A DNA stretch of 64,000 bases, taken from Brienomyrus brachyistius (Eukaryota; Chordata; Actinopteri; Osteoglossiformes; Mormyridae). The stretch's first letter is position 1, and the number at the start of each line of letters is the position of its first letter. Made by a program: the position numbers and the translations under genes. Below the pieces are notes generated by a model, which did no database searches, was not told where the DNA came from, and worked only from the letters and a program-made list of their open reading frames with translations. Positions 56,876 through 64,000 of the stretch are shown one piece after another. The stretch is from positions 3,633,001 to 3,697,000 of the forward strand of contig NC_064548.1 in the NCBI RefSeq assembly GCF_023856365.1, written 5' to 3'.

Positions 56876-57296
56876 AATTGCTAAGACAGATACTGCAATA
56901 CTGAAGTTGCTTTCTCAAAGCTCTTCAGCTTCTAGCTTATGTGGGCTAAACTGTTAGGCATTTCGCTTTGCTTTCATACAAAATGTAATCAATGACTAAG
57001 TGCTTCAAAAGTCATGGATTCCTGTCTCACTCACAACATTTTCAGAGGCCATTTTGCACATACCTACATACTGACCCTAAAACTGCTAATAAAACAGTCA
57101 AAACTGAAATATGTTATTTTCTTAAATTACTATCAAGACCCTTTATTGTAAAAACCACAAAATATAAATAAATTGACACAAGATAAAACAATGAATGCTG
57201 GATGCCAAGATATTTCTCCAGAGAAATGCCAAGGTTGGATCATGCATGTGAAGAGATTCTATCCTAGATACTACTCTTAGCAATTGAAAAAAACTG
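56876..57296. mobile_element. MITE with CAGTTTTT ends, 421 bp
   Basis: Left CAGTTTTTTGAATTGCTAAG and right inverted CTTAGCAATTGAAAAAAACT(G), with TA on both sides. No coding capacity. Confidence 0.75.
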
Positions 57297-57384
57297 TAAG
57301 AAAAGACACAATACTAGTCTTTTTACAGTTTATAACATGCAACAGATTAAACAATTATGTATGAAATGTGCAATCACATTATAT

Positions 57385-57736
57385 CCATCCATTTTCCATT
57401 CCCCGCTTATCCTACTTGGTCGCGGGGGGTCCGGAGCCTATCCTGGAAGCAATGGGCACGAGGAAGGGAACAACCCAGGGTGGGGGGTCAGCCCATCGCA
57501 GGGCACACTCACACACCATTCACTCACACATGCACACCTACGGGCAATTTAGCAACTCCAATTAGCCTCAGCATGTTTTTGGACTGTGGGGGGGAAACCG
57601 GAGTACCCGGAGGAAACCCCACAACGACATGGGGAGAACATGCAAACTCCACACACATGTGACCCAGGTGGAGACTTGAACCCGGGTCCCAGAGGTGTGA
57701 GGCAACAGTGCTAACCACTGCACCACCATGCCGCCC
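57385..57736 (-). mobile_element. tRNA-headed SINE-like repeat with perfect 14-bp TSD
   Basis: Flanked by CAATCACATTATAT at 57371-57384 and 57737-57750. Full-length minus copy. Confidence 0.95.
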
Positions 57737-57814
57737 CAATCACATTATATTACATGAATAATAATACAATAATACAAAATAATAAATAAATATTAGAACA
57801 ACAAATTAGTTAGC

Positions 57815-57905
57815 TATTAGTTGCTGAGCTATTGGTTAAGTTCTCCTCAAACGAGCTTGATGGGCCGAAAAGCCTCCTCTCGTTTGTAAATTTCTTATGT
57901 TATGT
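57815..57905 (+). mobile_element. CR1 3'-tail fragment
   Basis: Contains GAGCTATTGGTTAAGTTCTC, CGAGCTTGATGGGCCGAA and a TTTCTTATGTTATG end, matching the last about 90 bp of the CR1 copies in this window but more diverged. Confidence 0.8.
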
Positions 57906-58184
57906 TTTTATGTAAATTATCACTCCAGATCAGGATGCCAAGCTTCAAAACAGTTGCTATCTGGTAGAAGGCAGAGATAGAAAGCACATGCTTTGCACTT
58001 CCGAGGGGTTTTTGTATGTACTGTACAATATCATAGCGCTGGATTAGTATGTACCGGTATGAGCGCTAGCCAAGTACCTAGCCCTGTTTGTTTCTAGTGT
58101 TGTAAACACCTCGTCTGTGTCTTCAGTTCACCTTAACTACAAGAAGTTATTCGGCTAAGCAAGAAATCCTGCTTTGTGAAATAC

Positions 58185-58360
58185 CCCCGATCTCAACCCT
58201 ATTGAAAATTTGTGGGTTATGCTTAAAAGCCGGGTCCGTGCCAGGAACCCAGCTAGTTTAATTTAACTAGAAATTCTGCAAAGAAGAGTGGTCAAATATT
58301 CAGCCAGAATTATGCCAGAAGCTTGCTAATGGATACCAAAAGATTCTGGTTGATACCTGT
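58185..58360 (+). pseudogene. Tc1-like transposase C-terminal fragment
   Basis: Reads DLNPIENLWVMLKSRVRARN, the third catalytic (Glu) block of Tc1-like transposases, followed by about 30 more residues of the C terminus. Confidence 0.75.
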
Positions 58361-58423
58361 TGTACTTGTGTGTGTGAACTTGTGACCACAACCAAATTGT
58401 GTTTTTGTAAAAAAAGCACCATC

Positions 58424-59098
58424 TCATGGTAACACCCTGCAAGTGAACAGATGGGCGGGTTTAGACGAGAATTTAGGCACACCCCCAGAAGGAGGGGGGT
58501 TACTCCCTTTGGCTGGCTTTTGAAAGGCAGCCGGCAGGCAGCCGACTTGGAGGGGAAAACTGAGGTGGCTGCATCTGTAGCTACCACGACTCCAGGGTTC
58601 TCCGGTCTTGAGCCATAGCCATCTTGAGGACCTCTCTGCCGCATCGGTGATACTGTGGATTGTTCTCCTCTTGCACTGTCCAATGATGCCTAGGCTGCTT
58701 AAGGCACTGGCCAAGAAAAGAGCTGCAAAACCTCTGAGGCCAACCTCCGCTGGGAGGCACCTCACCCTCCATCCAGCCTGCTGACAGTCGCTGACCAGTC
58801 CTGTGTACTTGGAGAGCTTCTTCTCAAAGGCTTCTTCCAAGCAGTCTTCCCATGGGACTTTGAGCTCCAGCAGTACGGCTTGCTTGGTAGCCTCAGACAC
58901 AAGGACAATGTCTGGACGAATATGAGTCGAATCGACCAGTTCCAAAGCAATTGACCATTTGGTGGAAATGGAAGGGGGTGATCCTGTTGGCGGAAACTCC
59001 AAATATGGTTTGAGGAACCCTGTTCCCATGGTTATTGACCATTTGCAGCAAATGTCATAAATCATTGTTGCCTGTTTACCCGAAACCAAACATCAAAG
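58424..59098 (-). pseudogene. Restriction-like endonuclease C-terminal part of a non-LTR element, minus strand
   Basis: A 221-codon frame (59089-58424) contains HIRPDIVLVSEATKQAVLLE and LKVPWEDCLEEAFEKKLSKY, a PD-(D/E)xK-like arrangement typical of restriction-like nucleases at the C terminus of R2/NeSL-type LINEs (family knowledge; the exact clade was not assigned). The RT part is missing, since similarity stops at 59098. A second copy of its start lies inverted at 63805-64000. Confidence 0.55.
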
Positions 59099-59099
59099 G

Positions 59100-61364
59100 A
59101 AAGAATAATGATTGGTAAAACAGATGTCACAAACACCCCCCATTAGGCCCTTATTAAGAGGCGCTCCATCCTGAAAGAGAGAATGACCGCGGGTCCTGAA
59201 AGACCGCTGCTGTTGATAATCTCACCCCTGAATATGAGACACCCCTATCTTAACATGACAACATCATTTTTACAGTACTCTGACATTCCTTTCCTAAAGT
59301 CAAACAACAGTGCCGTACCATGCCATAAACTCACTCTTCTCCTTTTTCTATCATGGTTTGCACACCGTATGTCTTAGGTGGCGAGTAGGGTTCGACATAA
59401 TTTTGATTTTCTACGGTTTTCCAAAAATGTGGGAAATAGCCTTTCTTTTCGCTCTCAAAACCCAAAGCGGCAGGGAATGCGCTCAGCTTCATGGGCAGAA
59501 AGCAGAGTGAGTCAATGTATCTTTGGCTAAAGTCCTCGTCTGTCACACAGAGCAGTTTGCTGCCCTGTGTGATAATGTGGGGGGTGACGCCATTTTCAAC
59601 TAAATATTTCATAAGCAGGTAACTGTCATATCCTTTACAGTTGTGTGCTATGAATGTGCACCCCTTGTATTTACGGTTACGGCACTTCTTGAAAAATTCG
59701 GCCACACAACCATCCCCCTTAGCAGACAAACAATTGCCCACAAAGTCAGTACAGCAGATATAATTAGCAACGTGCACCCCCTCATCTTGTCTGCATTCAA
59801 AGTCATAAAACACACGTTCCGTCATGTCCTCAGGTTCTACTGGCGTGATAAAGCACCAATGTACACACTCAGGTTTCAAGTCTTCTTTGCAATAAGCACA
59901 TCTAGTATTAGGTTTACATTTTTATTTTATATTATTATTTTTTTTACTGATAAGGTAGCATCGATTACACTTGTTGCAGTACTTGACTGAATTGCACAAA
60001 ATATATATTCCGCTGTTTGGTTGCTGTTTTGAGACTTTGTGCTGCTCAAAGCAATACCGCGAAGGACAGAAAGACCCACAGTCCTCACAATGTATGTACT
60101 GTCTGCGGTGCTTATGGCACTCTGGACTGACACACACGTTGCAGTAATACTTGCATTTGTGATCTGTTTTAACACTGAATGATGCACAACAATAATCACA
60201 GACGTACGAATCCACAAAAAAACGCTGTCAAGCTTTTTATGCCGAAATAATGCTGATTTTAAAGGTACAGAAAGATTGTTTTATCATGAGGCTCGGGGGT
60301 TGTCTGAAATTTCTTAAAAATGTCATACTTGTCACAGTGGTACCACACCACAATTATGACACCAAGCATTCGCTCAAACTCTGCGATGTTTGAGAATGAT
60401 ACCATGTCGGTCTCTTTTAGACCAACTGATTCCTGCAAACACTTAGTTTCCATCTCTGCAACCATGTGTTGTATGTCTGGGCTTAAGAGAGAGACTACAC
60501 AGTAAGCAAAGCATAGATTATTGTCAGAGTTTTCAGAAACAATAAGACACCTGAGCTTCTTTTGCAAAATATCAGACTTTAATAGCGTTTGTAAGTTTCT
60601 GTCATTTATTATGAATAATCTGTGCGACCACTTCGTGTCGTGGGAGTCCCCGGTCGCATAGATTCCAATTGGCCGTCCAGCTCACTTTGTACTCTGTCGG
60701 TTGAGGTTGTTTCCGATGCTAGATCCGCTCCAATTTTTTCAGCCACAGCAATCAACAATTCATCATTGGCTGTGTCTTGGGACGAAATGGACAAAATCAG
60801 TCGTTAAGCATTTCATGCAGAAAAATTAACAACGCGAGTAAGCAATAGTGTTCCTACGTACCGTTAAAACTATCTACTCTTTTCTGTTGTCTGGGCGCAG
60901 GTCCTTCACGATTATCTCTGAAAATAACTGTTGGCATGCTTAACAGGGCTTCGTTATCTGCAACTGTGAGTATAAACACTTTTAGTCTTTGCCGCCTTTA
61001 AACAATAAAACCTGCTGAAATAACTAACTATGAACAATAACTTACCGTCATGACAATCCTCTGTTTCACGAGGCTGTCTTGGGCTTGGTGCCATAGAAAA
61101 ATCTTGGTCAAATAGCAATAACATGTTTTCACAGTAGAAAACATCTATAACAGCAATTCTAAAATACGGTAAATGTATGTCTTACCTCGACAATGGCATT
61201 TTCCAACGGGGACATATGGAATTATGTCATAGATCAGAAAAAGAAAAAGTAGAGCTTCTTTCAATCCTCAAGGTGAGTGATAATTGTCCACTGAGGTCGT
61301 GCCTCTTAATAAGGGCCTGATTGGGAGGTGTTTGTGACATCTGTTTTACCAATCATTATTCTTT
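59100..61364 (-). mobile_element. Polinton/Maverick-like deletion derivative with about 63-bp TIRs
   Basis: AAGAATAATGATTGGTAAAA followed by CAGATGTCACAAACACC at 59101 is repeated inverted at about 61301-61364, extending to TTATTAAGAGGC on the inner side, with only a few mismatches over about 63 bp. The interior encodes the N-terminal part of a protein-primed-type DNA polymerase B. No other Polinton gene is present, so this is a 2.3 kb internal-deletion product. No clear 6-bp target duplication was seen. Confidence 0.6.
59210..61240 (-). pseudogene. Protein-primed DNA polymerase B, N-terminal/exonuclease part (Polinton-type), broken
   Basis: On the minus strand, a Cys/His-rich region (59922-60215, several CxxC pairs) precedes the 3'-5' exonuclease domain. 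In that domain YDFEC (Exo I), FIAHNCKGYDSYLL (Exo II) and, after a frameshift near 59330, YCKNDV (Exo III) are visible. Further upstream lie an N-terminal block (60259-60567) and short pieces at 60609-60775, 60862-60963, 61046-61112 and about 61186-61240 separated by GT-AG-like introns with matching phases. The polymerase palm and terminal-protein region are absent. Frameshifts occur near 60660 and 59330, and the part around 59922 is out of phase with its neighbour. Polintons are virus-related self-replicating transposons (family knowledge). This copy is inactive. Confidence 0.65.
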
Positions 61365-61365
61365 G

Positions 61366-63800
61366 GTTTGTGCAGCGACACAGATTGACTTCATTCTGTA
61401 TCGTAAGAGCATGCACAAACTTGTCACAGACGTGAAGGTAATCCCTGGTGAGGAAGTTGCTGTACAGCATCAGTTTGTGACATGAAGTTTGAAATGCCAC
61501 CCAAGGCCAAGCGTAAATTCACCACCCACTTGAAAGTCTGGAAGCTCAAGGATCATGCAACTTGCAACCAGTTCCAGGAAGTCTTTCAATCACATGTGTC
61601 AGCCTCAGCAGGGGATCCCAAAGCCATTACAGAGGAAATCTGGGCAAACCTCAAGTCAGGCCTGCTGAAGACAACCGAAAAGGTGTGTGGCACTACCCAA
61701 TCCCACCGATGGCGCTGAGAAACTCGGTGGTGGAATTACCTTGTAGATCAGTTTATCAAAGCTAAGCGGCTGGCTTTTAAGGCTTGGAAGTGGGGAAAAG
61801 GTACAAGAGCAGAGTATGACACGGCTAAGCGAGCAGCCAGACGTGCAGTCCATCATGCTCACCATGACGCAGAAATGCAGATCTACGAGAAATTAGACCC
61901 CAAGTCTTCAGAGGTGTACCGCCTCGCAAACCAGATGCGGAGGGCGAATGTTGACATCGTGGGTGAGAAGCCAGTAAAGAATGATGCAGGTGAGATGTCC
62001 ATGAGCCAAGAAGCCAAAGAGAAAGCCTGGCTAGAACATTATGAAAGACTCCTTAACGTGGAATTTGACTGGGACCCAGAACACCTAACCGATGAACCTC
62101 CAGTGGAAGGGCCACCGATCCCAATCACAATTTATATGGTGAAAAAGGCCATCTTCAAGATGAAGATAGGTAAGGCAGCTGGACCATCTGGAATAGTAGT
62201 GGAGATTATCAAAGCTGCAGGTGACACAGGTGCATCCATGATCCGTGACCTTGCATCTTCAATCATTCGTGACGGCAAGATTCCCACTGACTGGGAGCAG
62301 AGCTTCATTGTCTGCCTCGAAAAGGGCAAGGATGATGCTCTGGACAGGGGCAACTATTGTGGCCTCAAGCTGACAGAACAAGTCATGAAAGTCCAGGAGA
62401 GGATCGTGGACAACCTCATTAGACAATCGGTGTCAATCGACGACTCTCAGTTTGGATGCAATATTCATTGTCCGGCAGCTGCAAGAGAAATACCTGGCAG
62501 TTAACAAACGGCTGTAGATGGGTTTTGTAGACCTTGAGAAGGCTTTTGATCGCGTTCCTCAGAAGGTAATCTGGTGGGCACTGCGTAAACTTTGTGAAAA
62601 AGAGTGGATTGTGTGTCTAGTGCAGGGGATGTATACCAAAGCTCAGAGCTGTATCTGTGTTGGTAACAGCTACAGTGAAGAATTTGCTGTAAGGGTCGGA
62701 GTCCATTAGGGTTCGGTACTCAGTCCTCTGCTCTTCATAATTGTGCTTGAAGCCCTTTCATGCGAGTTCCATGCTGGAGTTCCCTGGGAGGACCTATATG
62801 CAGATGACCTGGTTATCATTGCTGACTCACTGGATGAATGTGTCAAGAGGCTCCTGGCGTGGAAAGAAGCTATGGAAAGGAAAGGATAGAAAGTGAATGC
62901 AGGCAAAACCAAGATCATGATCTGTGGTATTGACCAACTTCAGGACTCCAGGCGAATTCAGGCGAATTCCCATGCGCTGTCTGTTGTACAGGGGTAGGTA
63001 GCAATAGTATATTCTGTAATGGCTGCAAGCACTGGGTGCACAAGAAATGCAGTCGGCTCAAGCGCCTGCTGATCGATCCTAACTTCAGGTGCTCAAGATG
63101 CCTGGGAAATACTCGCCCACTTGATGGCAGATCACAGAGTGAAGTTCCAGTTGGACCCGACAAGCTGGAGGTGGTAGGTTCCTTTTGCTACTTAGGCGAC
63201 ATGCTTTCAGCAGCTGGTGGATGTGATCTTGCAACCACCAAGCGTGTAAAAACTGCGTGGAAAAGGTTCAAGGAACTGCTACCAGTTCTCTCATCACGTC
63301 ACCTGTGTGTGGAGCACTATGCTCCATGCCAGTGAGACCTGGGCACTGACCGCGCCAAACCTTCATCGCTTACAGCGCAATGACAGGGCTATGATCAGAC
63401 AGATCTGCAACATTAAACCAGAAGATGTGGAAACTGTGCGGTCAAATGAGCTGCTATCGCAGCTTGGTCTGGAGGACCTAAACCTTGTACTAAGGGAAAG
63501 AAGACTTCACTGGTACGGTCATGTGGAACGTTCCAGCGGCGCAATCAAAGACGCACTTAACTTACAAGTTGCGGGAAAGCATTGAATTGGCCGGCGAAAA
63601 ATGTCATGGAAAAAGTTGACAGAGAGAGACCGCAGAGATTGGAAGCTCTTAGCTGTAGACCCTAATTACAGAGGCAACTGAAGATCTGGGGTGAGATCTG
63701 CCATGCGTGCAGCTAGCCAGCTACCTGGAAGGGGGCCCACTGGTGTGGATTATGCCCCTGCACCAGCACGTTAAATTTAAAAAAATCAGATGATGATGAT
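61366..63800 (+). pseudogene. RTE-type LINE, 5'-truncated and decayed, with an internal PHD-like finger
   Basis: Starts in the end of an APE endonuclease (TQIDFILYRKSMHKLV). After a linker (61875-62504) the RT follows: KIGKAAGPSGIVVEIIKAAG, FVDLEKAFDRVPQKVIWWAL (62524), then past an in-frame TAG GSVLSPLLFIIVLEAL, and YADDLVIIAD (62798). At about 62966-63105 comes a Cys4-His-Cys3-like finger (CNGCKHWVHKKC, then CSRCLG), followed by FCYLGDMLSAAGG and the C-terminal region (63307-63585). The 3' end at about 63775-63805 has a (GAT)n tail. At least six stops or frameshifts make it inactive. Confidence 0.8.
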
Positions 63801-63804
63801 GATG

Positions 63805-64000
63805 TTTGGTTTCGGGTGAACAGGCAACGATGGTTTATGACATTTGCTGCAAATGGCCAATAGCCATGGGAACAGGGTTCCTCAAACCATATTTGGAGTT
63901 TCCGCCAACAGGATCACCCCCTTCCATTTCCACCAAATGGTCACGTGCTTGGGAACTGATTGATTCGACCAATATTTGGAGTTTCCGCAGGTGGACATAC
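63805..64000 (+). pseudogene. Second, inverted copy of the restriction-like-nuclease LINE segment (runs off the window)
   Basis: From TTTGGTTTCGGGTGAACAGG onward this matches the minus-strand sequence that starts at 59098, at about 90% by eye, until about 63975. It then diverges or jumps to a repeated ATTTGGAGTTTCCGC. It begins at the same base as the other copy, directly after the (GAT)n tail of the RTE element. Confidence 0.7.

Overview
The window reads as teleost-type fish nuclear DNA. It holds one split protein gene with GT-AG introns, embedded in a dense mix of fish-type mobile elements: CR1/L2/Rex3/RTE/L1-like LINEs, tRNA-derived SINEs, Tc1/mariner and hAT elements, a gypsy-like LTR element and a Polinton relic. 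No prokaryotic feature, CRISPR array, rRNA or genuine tRNA gene was seen.

Region by region. 1-1900: non-coding DNA that is probably the 3' UTR of a plus-strand neighbour. In vertebrates TRAPPC10 lies head-to-tail upstream of PWP2, but nothing in the sequence proves that identity here. 2219-17104: the complete PWP2 gene (U3 snoRNP / small-subunit processome WD40 protein), 21 exons, 915 codons, every junction in phase. Its introns carry TE copies and two GC-rich minisatellites. 17.1-27.4 kb: no host gene recognised; Tc1, hAT, SINE, L1-like and BED-finger relics. 27.5-32.0 kb: a hAT-like element with a CR1 retrotransposon nested inside it. 32.3-45.9 kb: an unrecognised plus-strand split gene or gene relic. 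It has a broken CARD-like exon, a 205-nt exon and six tandemly duplicated phase-2 microexons of 24-36 nt, and has been invaded by a solo LTR, an L2 and SINEs. 46.0-49.0 kb: a CR1 copy with an intact 955-codon ORF2 on the minus strand. 49.3-51.5 kb: a complete non-autonomous LTR retrotransposon carrying only a proline-rich ORF. 52.3-57.3 kb: three elements sharing CAGTTTTT-type inverted ends. 58.2-64.0 kb: a restriction-like-nuclease LINE tail in two inverted pieces, a 2.3 kb Polinton-like deletion derivative holding the exonuclease part of a B-type DNA polymerase, and a decayed RTE-type LINE with a PHD-like finger.

The only intact cellular gene is PWP2. The most interesting unexplained structure is the microexon array at 37.9-45.9 kb. 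All of its members are multiples of three, share one phase and carry near-identical donor sites, and their phase agrees with the upstream 205-nt exon. The first exon and one microexon donor are damaged, so the locus may be a relic or polymorphic. Transcript evidence would decide.
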